Of a DNA stretch of 57,142 nucleotides, positions 27,012 through 36,008 are shown one piece after another. This DNA is from Oscillatoria sp. FACHB-1407. Lineage in GTDB: Bacteria; Cyanobacteriota; Cyanobacteriia; Elainellales; Elainellaceae. Numbering within the stretch: the stretch's first letter is position 1; every line of letters begins with the position of its first letter. Below the pieces are notes generated by a model. It did no database searches, had not been told where the DNA came from, and saw only the letters and a program-made list of their open reading frames with translations. Both the position numbers and the translations under genes were made by a program. The stretch lies in assembly GCF_014697545.1 (NCBI RefSeq), contig NZ_JACJSA010000031.1, forward strand, positions 1-57,142. Reading direction: 5' to 3'.

Positions 27012-27404
27012 ATGACATTGCCACCTTCTGCCCTGGCTCAAGTTGCTGATTATTTCAAAGTGCTATCTGAACTCAGTCGTTTGCAGGTGTTGTGTTCCCT
27101 CAAATCAGGCTCGAAGAATGTAACGGAGATTATGGAGGAGACGGGATTAGGACAAGCGAATGTCTCGAAGCATTTGAAGATTCTGGCTCAAGCAGGAATT
27201 GTCTCTCGCACACCTCAAGGAGTGAGTGTCTATTACGAGATTGCTGAACCGTTCATTTTTGATTTGTGTGAATTAGTGGGCGATCGCCTTTCAATTCGGT
27301 TGGAGGAGCAATCTCAACAACTAAAGCAACTGGAAGGACTGCGAAAGCCTGCAACTGTCGAGACACGGAGAAAAAATTCTAGAGTAAAAACCAACGTGGG
27401 ATAG
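27012..27404 (+). CDS. ArsR-family winged-helix repressor
   Basis: This encodes 130 residues. VLSELSRLQVLCSLKSGSKN, NVTEIMEETGLGQANVSKHL (recognition helix) and ILAQAGIVSRTPQGVSVYYE (wing) are textbook ArsR. The only cysteines are Cys34-like (VLCSL) in helix 2 and one in DLCELV near residue 88. This two-cysteine pattern resembles BigR/SqrR persulfide sensors rather than the CxC arsenic site. It probably represses sqr, psbA and itself through the shared 16-bp motif. Confidence 0.9.
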   Translation: MTLPPSALAQVADYFKVLSELSRLQVLCSLKSGSKNVTEIMEETGLGQANVSKHLKILAQAGIVSRTPQGVSVYYEIAEPFIFDLCELVGDRLSIRLEEQSQQLKQLEGLRKPATVETRRKNSRVKTNVG

Positions 27405-27420
27405 GGCTTGTCTTCAATTA

Positions 27421-27522
27421 TTAGCCCGTGATAAAAACATCCGTGTCGCTGACCCGTTTTATAGACCACTCAACCATACTCGCAAGGAATGTGAAGGCGA
27501 TCGCTACGAGAGGTAAAATCAT
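27421..27522 (-). CDS. 33-residue single-span membrane protein
   Basis: A very short frame has an excellent start: GAGGAGG lies a few bases before ATG 27522. The product begins MILPLVAIAFTFLASMVEW, one membrane helix, and ends with a polar tail SIKRVSDTDVFITG. Two stop codons follow in tandem. It resembles in size the small photosystem or transporter subunits but matches none that I know. It converges on arsR 16 bases away. The ribosome-binding site is the main evidence. Confidence 0.6.
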   Translation of the reverse strand: MILPLVAIAFTFLASMVEWSIKRVSDTDVFITG

Positions 27523-27613
27523 AGAACCTCCTCAAGTACAAATACCCAGTGTTGGTCTATCTCTGCCACACTAACAGCGTGATTCAACTTCTACAACATT
27601 CTTTAATAAATAA

Positions 27614-27961
27614 AGCCAAACTGGTCTATTCGAGGTGGTTCAGGGACAACCGCTCCCTGATTTTGCCAGGGAAATTGGCTGTGAGAACTGGGCACAGTTT
27701 TTTCTCAAATATGTGATCTCCCATCCAGCTGTTACAGCTGCCATTCCTGCCACCACAAATCCCGATCATGTGGCTGAGAATCTGGGAGCATTGAGAGGTT
27801 CCCTTCCTGACAATCAGATGCGAACTCGCATGGTGCAGCATATGAAAAGCCTTTCGGGGTTCGATCGCATTGCTCAAATGCCCTGGTATCCAGGAAAACA
27901 GTTTGCTGGACTGGTTCGCCTACCCGGCTTGGCTGCGACTCAAAATGCCGAGCTGAGTTAA
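27614..27961 (+). pseudogene. Aldo/keto reductase remnant
   Basis: The frame reads GLFEVVQ and then jumps directly to QPLPDFAREIGCENWAQFF and HPAVTAAIPATTNPDHVAEN, the C-terminal NADPH-binding part of aldo/keto reductases. The catalytic N-terminal two thirds are missing. The last 30 residues have no clear counterpart. Internal deletion has removed the middle of the barrel, so it is dead. Confidence 0.8.
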
Positions 27962-27968
27962 AGAGTGT

Positions 27969-28074
27969 TCAGTTTATTACAGAACCATTCACCTATGATC
28001 CTCCTGGGTATCGAGTTGTGTTCTTCCGAGATCTTGAAGGCAATATTCTAGAACTCTATCAAGAGAATCTCTGA
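27969..28074 (+). pseudogene. Glyoxalase/VOC protein C-terminal remnant
   Basis: The frame FITEPFTYDPPGYRVVFFRD, then LEGNILELYQ, is the final metal-ligand strand of a glyoxalase/bleomycin-resistance (VOC) domain, with the conserved D-x-E-G-N-x-x-E-L. Nothing of its N-terminus is upstream; the aldo/keto reductase remnant abuts it. Confidence 0.7.
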
Positions 28075-28134
28075 GGCAACATCATACTCGACCAATTCAT
28101 TGAGGTCTGTCGTATTTCAGCACAGAGAACTCTA

Positions 28135-28542
28135 ATGGCTAAACTCAGCCGAAGGATAGCGATCGCACTCCTCGTTGTGATTGGTATGCTAACTGCCTCT
28201 CCAAGCATCACGGCATTCCATTCGAGCGGCATCACGGCTTTGTACGGGGTTGTGCTTGAAAATAATGCTGCTTTGTTACTGGTTAGACATCGCCAAATCA
28301 TCTTAGGATTGCTCGGTGCTACTTTAATTTGCGGAGCATTTTTTGACTCTCTCCGAATGATGGCAATTACTGTCAACGTATTGAGTAAATCTGTGTTTCT
28401 TGCACTTTCTCTCACAACATCTACTCTAACACCAGGTCTTCAGCAGATCGTTTACTTCGATGTCGTTTCGATCGTGCTCTTGCTCATATCTGCTTTTATC
28501 TTTTTGCAGCTTATTTTCCAAAGTCGCCGCAAATCAACTTGA
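28135..28542 (+). CDS. Four-span membrane protein, unknown
   Basis: This encodes 135 residues with four hydrophobic helices (about 8-25, 52-70, 78-95 and 108-130). A conserved-looking RHRQIILGLLGA follows the second loop. There is no catalytic motif. It lies alone between decayed genes, but the frame is intact. Function unknown. Confidence 0.7.
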   Translation: MAKLSRRIAIALLVVIGMLTASPSITAFHSSGITALYGVVLENNAALLLVRHRQIILGLLGATLICGAFFDSLRMMAITVNVLSKSVFLALSLTTSTLTPGLQQIVYFDVVSIVLLLISAFIFLQLIFQSRRKST

Positions 28543-28625
28543 TCAAGTTCAAACAGTTTTTATTTGTCAGCGGTATAATATGAGCCTCAACCTCTCTGTC
28601 GAAACTAAACGTTAACGGTATAATC

Positions 28626-28961
28626 ATGGGCGCAGATTTCAGTAACCACCAATGTTTTGTAGGGGAAGCCCAACCGACAGAGGTGCGCTCCGCCATCATT
28701 CGTCAAATCCAGATTGCGATGAGCGAGATGGGCTACCAATAGATCTCTTCTGACAATCAAGCGGAGCGTAGCTTTGTTATTGGGCCATCCGAACGATGGA
28801 TTTGGATTGGTGATTCTGCGGGTAGTACGGAGACTGCCGATTCTGAGGCTTTTCATCGGCTATCGCTCAGGCTTTCCGAGATTGCCCCCGTAGTGGATGT
28901 GCTGATGAGCGACAGTGCAGCCATTCACCTCTACTTGTATATTGGCGGTGGGCGTTGCTGA
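28626..28961 (+). pseudogene. Hypothetical gene with internal TAG, cut by an IS
   Basis: The ATG 28626 frame runs 38 codons to a TAG at 28740-28742 (after MGYQ), then continues with good coding character (PSERWIWIGDSAGS, AIHLYLYIGGGR) until the IS end GGCGTTGCTGAAA supplies the final stop. The 3' part of the gene is missing beyond the IS. I recognise no family. The TAG and the insertion both indicate decay. Confidence 0.65.
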
Positions 28962-29425
28962 AACTGTAATGAGCTAAGCTGGCAGAGGCACTGTTCGATA
29001 CTTCAGGTAGTGAAGCAGCAAATGCAGCGAGCACTTCAATATCTCGATTGATTTGGAGTAGCACAAGGTTTTACGGTGCAGTCGCGCCAGGTAATGCCGT
29101 AAGCGAGTCTTCTCCCTTTCCACCCGAGTCATATAGGTCTTGCTCACAATCTGATCCCCCTCATCGATTGGTGTGATGAATCTCGGTGACTCGTTCGATG
29201 CCACGCAATCCCATCCCATTGAGATAGATTTTGATACACAGTTGCTTGACATCATCAGAGTAAGCCCAAGGACGGTAGGATTCGAGGAATTGCCGACCGC
29301 AATGCTTGCATTTGTAGCATTGTCTGCCTCGTCGATGTCCGTTTTTAACGGTTTGAGTAGAGTTACGCTGAGGACGTTTCATATCCCCATTATGCCAAAC
29401 CCACCATTACTCTTTCAGCAACGCC
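28951..29425. mobile_element. Shrunken IS1-like element, 475 bp
   Basis: Perfect 13-bp inverted ends GGCGTTGCTGAAA (28951) and TTTCAGCAACGCC (29413) flank transposase fragments. I see no convincing target duplication. Internal deletion has removed most of the catalytic domain. The intact ends could still be mobilised in trans by a full-length relative. A matching end sequence lies at 30875-30888. Confidence 0.8.
28974..29382 (-). pseudogene. IS1-like transposase, internally deleted
   Basis: The N-terminal frame (from 29382) has a zinc ribbon (KNGHRRGRQCYKCKHCGRQF) and RGIERVTEIHH. After a frame change the C-terminal end is RLRHYLARLHRKTLCYSKS, the last helix of this family. The DDE core between them is missing. 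Confidence 0.82.
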
Positions 29426-29679
29426 GCATTCGTTTCAATGTGCGTTGAAATAACTGAGATATGGTTAGCAAATGCCATGCTTCTACACCTGTCAGGTGAC
29501 AAATTGAACGTTTCAAACACCCTACAGGCAATTTGAAGTTGCATAAAATATAGATGAACTCTGAATAAAACTTAAGTGAAGTTTACCTATAAATCATTAA
29601 CTCTAGATGTTTACTAAGTAAGATCCGTGGTGTGTGTTTCCCAAGTATGTACAACTTGTCCATATACAGCACACCCACT

Positions 29680-30885
29680 ATGGCAACTACAAAACACTTA
29701 CCTTCAATCACCTTAGCTAGCTTGGGTCTTGTCTTATCTTTGGGAAGTAGTGCTCAGGCATTTACTTTCGTTGAGATTGCAAATACAAACACATCTGGCT
29801 TCACGAGTATCGACAGCATTGTTTATTCAATTAATGATTCAGGCTCAGTTGCGTTCTCTGCAAATGTTGGTGGTCAAAGTGGTATCTTTTTGGGTAATGG
29901 TGGAGCGATTGATACACTTGTAGATCCGAGTGAAGGGTTTGTTAACTTCTCTTTCATTGATATTAATAGTATCGATACTGCTGTTTTTATCACAGGTGGA
30001 AACGATGCAATTTTTAGAACTGAGGGCGGTGTAATCTCCTCTGTGATAGATATTCCTAGCTCTCTGGGACTGCTTGGCTTTGATGCCGGAGGGTTTCCGC
30101 CCTTTTCTGAACTGTTCATTAATGAATCTGGTACCATTGCCTTCAAAGTCAATGGGGCTGGAGGCGAAGGAGGGATCTTTACCGCTAATGGAGGCGTTTT
30201 TACCCCGATCGCTGAGTTGCCTGACTTTGACACCTTCCGATTTTCACTTAATAACAATGGGGAGGTAGGTTTCTTTGCCATTTCGCCTCTGGCTCCGGAT
30301 GGCGATGCTCTATTCATCGGTGATGGTACCGGAATGCCTACACTTTTGGCTGACCCATTAGGATTTGGAACCGTTGAAGGACCATCTCTCAATGACGCTG
30401 GCACAGTAGTCTTTGATGCTTTGTTCGTCGATGAAATGGGAAATGCGCTCCAAGGCATCTTTAAGCAAAGCGGAGGAGATCCGCAGCTACTAGTTGATAC
30501 CAGTACCGATTTCTCCAGTTTTGATAGGCAAGCAATTAATAACTCAGAAACTATCGTATTCGATGCATCCCTAGATGCAGGGTTCACAGCAATATTTGCT
30601 GGACCCGATCCAGTTGCTGATAGGGTGATTGGCGTGGGCGATATACTCTTTGGTTCAACCATCGTGAGTCTTAGCTTTACCCATCAAACAGGACTAAACA
30701 ATCAGGGTCAGTTTGCCTTTACTGCAACGTTTGATGATGGATCAGTTGGTATTTTTCGAGCAGACCCAGACGATTCAGACCCACAACCTGTGCCTGAGCC
30801 AATGTCACTATTAGGTTTATTTTTGCTTGGTGCTACTGGTGTAGTTTCTCGGCTAAGGGACTCCATCAGAAGAAGGCGTTGCTGA
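29680..30885 (+). CDS. PEP-CTERM secreted protein with tandem N-x-x-G repeats
   Basis: This encodes 401 residues. I choose ATG 29680 because it starts the signal peptide (TLASLGLVLSLGSSAQA). About six repeats of 55-65 residues follow, each with an INDSGSVAFSA-type core (also INESGTIAF, LNNNGEVGFF, LNDAGTVVF, LNNQGQFAF) and a GIF strand, probably a beta-propeller. The C-terminus has VPEPMSLLGLFLLGATG, the PEP-CTERM sorting signal, and a basic tail. The last codons (RRRRC) overlap an IS-end-like GGCGTTGCTGAATC, so the tail may be altered. Export and exosortase processing are inferred. Confidence 0.88.
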   Translation: MATTKHLPSITLASLGLVLSLGSSAQAFTFVEIANTNTSGFTSIDSIVYSINDSGSVAFSANVGGQSGIFLGNGGAIDTLVDPSEGFVNFSFIDINSIDTAVFITGGNDAIFRTEGGVISSVIDIPSSLGLLGFDAGGFPPFSELFINESGTIAFKVNGAGGEGGIFTANGGVFTPIAELPDFDTFRFSLNNNGEVGFFAISPLAPDGDALFIGDGTGMPTLLADPLGFGTVEGPSLNDAGTVVFDALFVDEMGNALQGIFKQSGGDPQLLVDTSTDFSSFDRQAINNSETIVFDASLDAGFTAIFAGPDPVADRVIGVGDILFGSTIVSLSFTHQTGLNNQGQFAFTATFDDGSVGIFRADPDDSDPQPVPEPMSLLGLFLLGATGVVSRLRDSIRRRRC

Positions 30886-30888
30886 ATC

Positions 30889-31360
30889 AAGAGATGGTGG
30901 CGGAGAAGTAACCATCTATCTCTAACCTGAGTTAGTGAAGAGCCTTGCTGACAACATTCACGTGAAAACTGCTACAGCTGTTTCAGCACTGCGATCGCCC
31001 ACAAAGTAACCAGCCCTTTGAAACACTCATCTCCTTGCTTCGCCGCCATCTTTTCACCTGTCTGTATCCTTCTTTCCCTATCTAGCAGTTGGGAATTCTG
31101 TGTATTCGGCGACAAGAACCTTGGCTGGATCGGAAGCAACAACTTGACCGATTATCAGATCGCAATTTGACATTAGATCGCAAGGACAATCTGCATTGAA
31201 GGTGGGGTCTGGTCAAACCGTAAAAAAGCACTAGTACAATAGCAAGAAAGTTCTACAACATGGCTAGCAGATATGAGATGAGTTGAGGTCTGCTGAGATG
31301 CTCAGTTATGCACACCATTCATATAAGATGTCTGGACAATTTTCTTCATTTTCAGAACCA
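30889..31360. other. Gene-free stretch with probable transposon residue
   Basis: It begins with an IS-end-like GGCGTTGCTGAATC (30875-30888). On the minus strand the next 160 bases read like a decayed transposase C-terminus (LKQL..QFSRECCQQGSS) with a stop codon in it. The remainder, to the rhodopsin gene, shows no gene. Confidence 0.4.
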
Positions 31361-32077
31361 TTAGATTCTGGGGGTTGTAGCCATAGCCCGCGTCCTAACA
31401 CTATTCAAACGCCGTAGACCATTTAAATCCAGATAGCTGAAACCAACCTTAGAGAAAAAGGGCAACACACAAAATAGTAGTGTTTCAATTGTCTGATTGA
31501 CTAAACCTAAACCAGAAGGACCAATCAACCAAGTAATCGGATAGCTAATCCACAATACCGTGAAGTAGATTAGCAGTTTGTCATAATGTCTAGATAGCTC
31601 TACACTTTGCCCACGAGCTTTAGCTCGCAGAGGCACCCAAACTCCCCAGAGGACGACCAAGAACGCTACAACACCACAGATGTACCAGAGAAATCGTGTT
31701 CCATCCGTTGTGGATAAGTCAGCCACCAATCCACTCGCAATGACGACAACCTGGGTCGCCATCAATGAAGCAATCAATGTCCAATCTTTGACCATGAAAT
31801 ACATGGCTGTGGAAGAGAGGGATAGCAACAGTAAGGGAGTAGTGACAATCCAGTCAATGTAACGAGCATAATGGGTAATTTGACCTGCCACTTCGACTTT
31901 GCCTTGATCGAGTGCCATTGCCGTATAGGCAAGACCTGACCAGATGGGAATAAAAGTAGCAATTAAATACTCATGTTTATGAATGCCACGCGGGTTAGTG
32001 CCCAGTAAGATGAAATAAAGTGCCCCGATCGCCATTGCAGCCACATAAACCCAATGAAACAAGGATTGTAAATTCAT
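31361..32077 (-). CDS. Anabaena-type sensory rhodopsin
   Basis: This 238-residue microbial rhodopsin has seven helices. Helix C reads RYIDWIVTTPLLLLSLSSTA, giving Asp at the Schiff-base counterion, Thr, and Ser where proton pumps have Asp96. Helix G reads LFCVLPFFSKVGFSYLDL, with the retinal Lys and Pro where bacteriorhodopsin has Asp212. Both replacements match the Anabaena sensory rhodopsin, so it is likely a photosensor rather than a pump. The soluble transducer gene usually next to it is not present here. Confidence 0.92.
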   Translation of the reverse strand: MNLQSLFHWVYVAAMAIGALYFILLGTNPRGIHKHEYLIATFIPIWSGLAYTAMALDQGKVEVAGQITHYARYIDWIVTTPLLLLSLSSTAMYFMVKDWTLIASLMATQVVVIASGLVADLSTTDGTRFLWYICGVVAFLVVLWGVWVPLRAKARGQSVELSRHYDKLLIYFTVLWISYPITWLIGPSGLGLVNQTIETLLFCVLPFFSKVGFSYLDLNGLRRLNSVRTRAMATTPRI

Positions 32078-32218
32078 TATCTACCTCCATTTCCTTCAGT
32101 ATCAAACACAACAACTTGGATAGAACAGTTTCGAGATGAGGCGATCGCACAGAAAACAAAAGCTTTAGTTTGATCCAGCATGGATTTGCCCGTCACCAAT
32201 AACCGAGAATGATAGGTT

Positions 32219-32737
32219 TCAAGTTCTCCAACTTTGCGCTAATAGCCATAGAGCCAATCGTTCCAATATCACTAACATTGCAGTGATGCCCACAGCCAAA
32301 CTAAACAGCACTAAATTACTTTCATTACCTGCACGTAAGGCAAAGCTGAGTGAGGTTGCAACAGCAGGGGGGTGAACGGCATCAAGCAGAATCATTAAGG
32401 CGATCGTGACCACCATTGCACAGCCAGCGGAGACATATCCAGGTCCGAGCAGTAAATAAGCCAAAAAGCCAAGCGTGGCTGCCATGACCTGGGCAGTGAT
32501 TAACGTACGAACCGAGTTTGTACCATGCTGCGGATCAAGGTAAATCAAAAATGCACTCGATGCAAGCGATGCAAAGAGTAATCGTTGCCGACTCAGAACT
32601 TCCACCAATGCTAAAACTGCCAGGATGATGGTGGTTGGTGCTAGTGCCAAAGCGAACTCACCCTTGAGCGTTAACCGCCGCCGGAGTGATCGATTGGCTC
32701 CCTCAATTGGTTTTAAGCTAGTCCGGTCTTGACTCAT
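32219..32737 (-). CDS. HPP family membrane protein
   Basis: This encodes 172 residues. Four hydrophobic segments and the DAVHPPAVATSLSFALRAG signature place it in the HPP family, some members of which transport nitrite in plastids. A conserved AFLIYLDPQHGTNSVRTLI segment comes before it. It follows the Na+/H+ antiporter gene by 19 bases, so they are an operon. Confidence 0.9.
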   Translation of the reverse strand: MSQDRTSLKPIEGANRSLRRRLTLKGEFALALAPTTIILAVLALVEVLSRQRLLFASLASSAFLIYLDPQHGTNSVRTLITAQVMAATLGFLAYLLLGPGYVSAGCAMVVTIALMILLDAVHPPAVATSLSFALRAGNESNLVLFSLAVGITAMLVILERLALWLLAQSWRT

Positions 32738-32756
32738 CCCGTCACTCCATTGTCCA

Positions 32757-34349
32757 TCATTTGCCTACATCCTCCTGAAAAACAATCTGGAGTAGAGGAG
32801 CAAGTTCCCGATTCAGACGACCCGCTTGAACGAACTCTGCATAGGTATCTGCTTCGATTGCCAGCAATTCCTCACGCAGTTGCTCAGTTGTGAAGCCTTG
32901 TAAGTTGGGATATTCATCCTGGAGTTGATCAATCTCTTGCTGCAAACGGTCAAGCTCCCCCTTCACAAGGGTTTCCTGATAGCGATAAAACTCTGGCTCA
33001 ATGCCTGGACGTTGCTCGGCTTGGGACAGGTGTTTCAATACTCGATTGAGAGCGACTTGATGAGCAACCCGTTCCATGTACTGCTCACGTATGGGTTGAT
33101 CTCCCAAGAGATGAAGCCGTTTCAACAAGGGTTGAATGGTCAAGCCTTGTACGAGCAGCGTAAACAAAACTACACCGAACACGGTTGCAATAATGCTTTC
33201 TCGATCAGCAAGAAGGGTAGGAATGCTTAACGCCAGCGCGATCGAGACGGACCCCCGCAATCCACCCCACCAAAGGATAGTTTGTTCACGCAGTGGAATA
33301 TCAGAATAAGTGAGCCGATTGCTAAGAAAGCCCAAACTGTAAATGGCTGCTGCCCGTGTTAGCAGCATTGCTCCTAAGGTCACTGCAATGATGCTCAAAT
33401 TATTTCCCAAAACAAGGAAATGGACCTGATCTCCAATTAGCAGGAAGACAATGGAATTAACAAAGAAAGCGAGAAAATCCCAAAACTCAGTCACAATGAT
33501 GCGAGTGCGAGGATTCATGCCAATGCGAGAGCCAAAGTTGCCCAAAATCAGCCCAACGGTGACAACTCCGATCACGCCTGATCCGCCCAAGTCTTCCGTA
33601 ATTAAGTACGTTCCGTAGGCGGACATGAGAGTCAGTGATTGTTCTACTAGAGGCAAATCAAACCGCTGAGTCAGGTAAGAAATACCAAACCCAATCAAGC
33701 TACCAACTCCGAACCCAATTCCTACAACGGCGAAGAACTGAACGAGAATCGACTGCACTTGAAATTGAGCCGTCTCTAAGGCAAACGACGAGAGAAAGCT
33801 GAAGGCAACGATCGCCATTCCATCATTAAACAGACTCTCTCCTTCCATGAGAGTAGAAAGACGTTTGTCCACTCCCAGTTCTCGAAATAGTGCCACAACG
33901 GATACTGGATCAGTCGCAGAGAGACTCGCTCCAATTAATAGAGCCGTAGGTAGGGAAAGCCCAGCAAGCTGGTTCAGTCCCAACGCGATACCTGCAATGG
34001 AAATCAGTACCCCGACAACGGCAAACAGACAAATGGGCACGAGATCTTGTTTTAAGCGTGACCATTGCAGATTCCAGGCTGCCTCAAAGACCAGGGGTGG
34101 CAGGAAAATGGAGAGAATTAACTCTGGTGAAAGATGAACCAGGCGCACGTCGAGAAAGGCTAAGCCCAAACCCACAATGACCAGCAGCAAGGTGTAAGGA
34201 ATTTTACGGAACCAAGTCACGATTTTGGGCAGCGTTGCGACACTGAGGGAAACAGAAAGCACCAAAAGAAATTGCTTCAAGTTGGTCTCAATGGTGACTT
34301 CTCTCATTGCAGACTCGACCTGACTAATCAGCACTTGTGCGATCGCCAT
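32757..34349 (-). CDS. CPA1-type Na+/H+ antiporter
   Basis: This encodes 530 residues. About twelve membrane segments include SLSATDPVSVVALF and the adjacent MEGESLFNDG, the TDP and END-type ion-binding motifs of NhaP/NHE antiporters. A cytoplasmic tail of about 110 residues (from 420) is charged and helical. It stands next to HPP and DUF389 genes in an ion-homeostasis cluster. The start may be a few codons further in. Confidence 0.92.
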   Translation of the reverse strand: MAIAQVLISQVESAMREVTIETNLKQFLLVLSVSLSVATLPKIVTWFRKIPYTLLLVIVGLGLAFLDVRLVHLSPELILSIFLPPLVFEAAWNLQWSRLKQDLVPICLFAVVGVLISIAGIALGLNQLAGLSLPTALLIGASLSATDPVSVVALFRELGVDKRLSTLMEGESLFNDGMAIVAFSFLSSFALETAQFQVQSILVQFFAVVGIGFGVGSLIGFGISYLTQRFDLPLVEQSLTLMSAYGTYLITEDLGGSGVIGVVTVGLILGNFGSRIGMNPRTRIIVTEFWDFLAFFVNSIVFLLIGDQVHFLVLGNNLSIIAVTLGAMLLTRAAAIYSLGFLSNRLTYSDIPLREQTILWWGGLRGSVSIALALSIPTLLADRESIIATVFGVVLFTLLVQGLTIQPLLKRLHLLGDQPIREQYMERVAHQVALNRVLKHLSQAEQRPGIEPEFYRYQETLVKGELDRLQQEIDQLQDEYPNLQGFTTEQLREELLAIEADTYAEFVQAGRLNRELAPLLQIVFQEDVGK

Positions 34350-34438
34350 GACAAAATTTGAATAGCTATTTGGCTCATCATAGTCAGCCCCTCTCTAGAT
34401 GACACCTGCCAAAAGAGAAGACTTCAATTGAGGGATAT

Positions 34439-35500
34439 TTGGGTAAAAGTAGGGTTGTGTTTGGATTAAATGGCATTCGACATCGCTTCCGCCGCCTGAG
34501 TAACCGCCAAGTCGAGGCAAGTCAGCTTCAGCAGTTACAGACAGAACTGTTGGAAGAGTCAGGTTTGAGTGTAAGCTATGTGGTTTTGATTGTTGGTTCC
34601 TGTGCGATCGCCACCTTGGGGTTGCTTGCCAACAGTACGGCTGTGATCATTGGTGCGATGATTATTGCTCCACTGATGCTGCCAATTCGAGGATTGGCGT
34701 TTGGGGCACTGGAGGGAAATGTTCTTTTGTTTCGTAAAGGATTGTTCTCGGTTGTTGTGGGAACGCTACTGGCGATCGCATTAGCCTGGAGCTTAGGGCT
34801 GCTGGTCGGACTTCCCGACTTTGGCAGTGAGGTATTGTCTCGCTCTGAACCAACCTTGCTAGATTTAGGCATTGCAGTTGCCGCAGGCGGCATCAGTGGT
34901 TATGCCAAAGTACAGCCTAAGATTTCGGGGAGTTTAGCAGGAACGGCGATCGCCGTTGCCCTGATGCCTCCCATTTGTGTGATTGGATTAGGTCTATCCC
35001 AAGCAGACTGGTCACTCAGCATAGGAGCAAGTCTACTTTACCTGACGAACCTGTTAGGTATCACGCTGTCTTGTATGCTGACATTTCTCCTGACCGGCTG
35101 TACTCCATTGCGGCGGGCGAAGCAAGCCTTGGGTTGGGCGATCGCACTTACCTCCATGCTCCTCATTCCACTCAGTATTGGCTTTGCTGAACTAATCCGG
35201 CAGAGTCGATTAGAAAATAGCCTCCAAGCGGCATTGGTCAATCGAACGGTCACGTTCCAGCGCATTGAACTGTTAGAGATTAATACCAATTGGTTGACCC
35301 AACCTCCACACGTACGACTGAGTGTACGCGCCCAAGAAGTAATTACTCCAAAGCAAGTACAGCTATTAGAAGCATTTGTAGAACGGGAGATGGGACAACC
35401 CTTTACCCTCATTTTCACAGTTAGTCAGGTGGAAGAGGTGACACGGGACGGTACGAGCCGATCAACAGCTCAACCTAAACTCGGAACTAGTTTAGATTGA
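34439..35500 (+). CDS. DUF389 membrane protein
   Basis: This encodes 353 residues from a TTG start at 34439. A cytoplasmic N-terminus leads into SVSYVVLIVGSCAIATLGLL and STAVIIGAMIIAPLMLPIRG, the hallmark of the DUF389 (TIGR00341-like) family. More helices follow, and a C-terminal soluble domain of about 100 residues. Function unknown. It diverges from the antiporter gene over 89 bases. A second DUF389 gene begins 508 bases downstream. Confidence 0.85.
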   Translation: MGKSRVVFGLNGIRHRFRRLSNRQVEASQLQQLQTELLEESGLSVSYVVLIVGSCAIATLGLLANSTAVIIGAMIIAPLMLPIRGLAFGALEGNVLLFRKGLFSVVVGTLLAIALAWSLGLLVGLPDFGSEVLSRSEPTLLDLGIAVAAGGISGYAKVQPKISGSLAGTAIAVALMPPICVIGLGLSQADWSLSIGASLLYLTNLLGITLSCMLTFLLTGCTPLRRAKQALGWAIALTSMLLIPLSIGFAELIRQSRLENSLQAALVNRTVTFQRIELLEINTNWLTQPPHVRLSVRAQEVITPKQVQLLEAFVEREMGQPFTLIFTVSQVEEVTRDGTSRSTAQPKLGTSLD

Positions 35501-35536
35501 TGCTCGTTATAGTGGCAGGGGGAAGTAATCTATTTT

Positions 35537-35740
35537 TTAATTTTGTTGATTCATCAGCTTTTCTACTGAGTTCGCTAATCGGTCTAAAGCATCAGTTTGT
35601 TTTTCCAGCTGATGGGTCTGCTTCTGGAGTTCCTCAATTTGCTGGGTTTGAGAAAGGGCACTACTTGTACTGGGTGTAATAAACTCACAGCCAGATAGCA
35701 AAGTACAAATTAAGAGTCCAATGATTAAGATGAAACGCAT
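35537..35740 (-). CDS. Small lipoprotein with coiled coil
   Basis: This encodes 67 residues. The signal IIGLLICTLLSGC has a good lipobox with Cys at about residue 18. The mature part is a heptad-repeat coiled coil (QIEELQKQTHQLEKQTDALD). It resembles small Lpp-like or spacer lipoproteins. It is convergent with the first DUF389 gene, 36 bases apart. Confidence 0.78.
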   Translation of the reverse strand: MRFILIIGLLICTLLSGCEFITPSTSSALSQTQQIEELQKQTHQLEKQTDALDRLANSVEKLMNQQN

Positions 35741-36008
35741 TGAATTCCTCGCTTTTCACCAGTAACAATTGAGGGCTAAATTTAAAGAGCTGAATTTGAG
35801 AAGCACACATTAACCGTCATTAACGAACGAACCCACTACTGTGCTTCTAAACGAGCCCCTCTAGAGTCACACAGGTTAGTCACAATATCATCTGTCAATA
35901 GATTTACCCTCAAATTCTAGTAACTTTCCATCGGATAAATGTTAAATCTATCTCTTGTTAGAGATGGAACTTACAGCGAATACGAGATGGTGAGTGAAGG
36001 GGGGTATT

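Noticed and set aside
29874-30662. 262-codon minus-strand frame opposite the PEP-CTERM gene
   Set aside because: It is produced by the repeat composition of the PEP-CTERM gene; it is Ser/Pro-rich, without start signal or domain.
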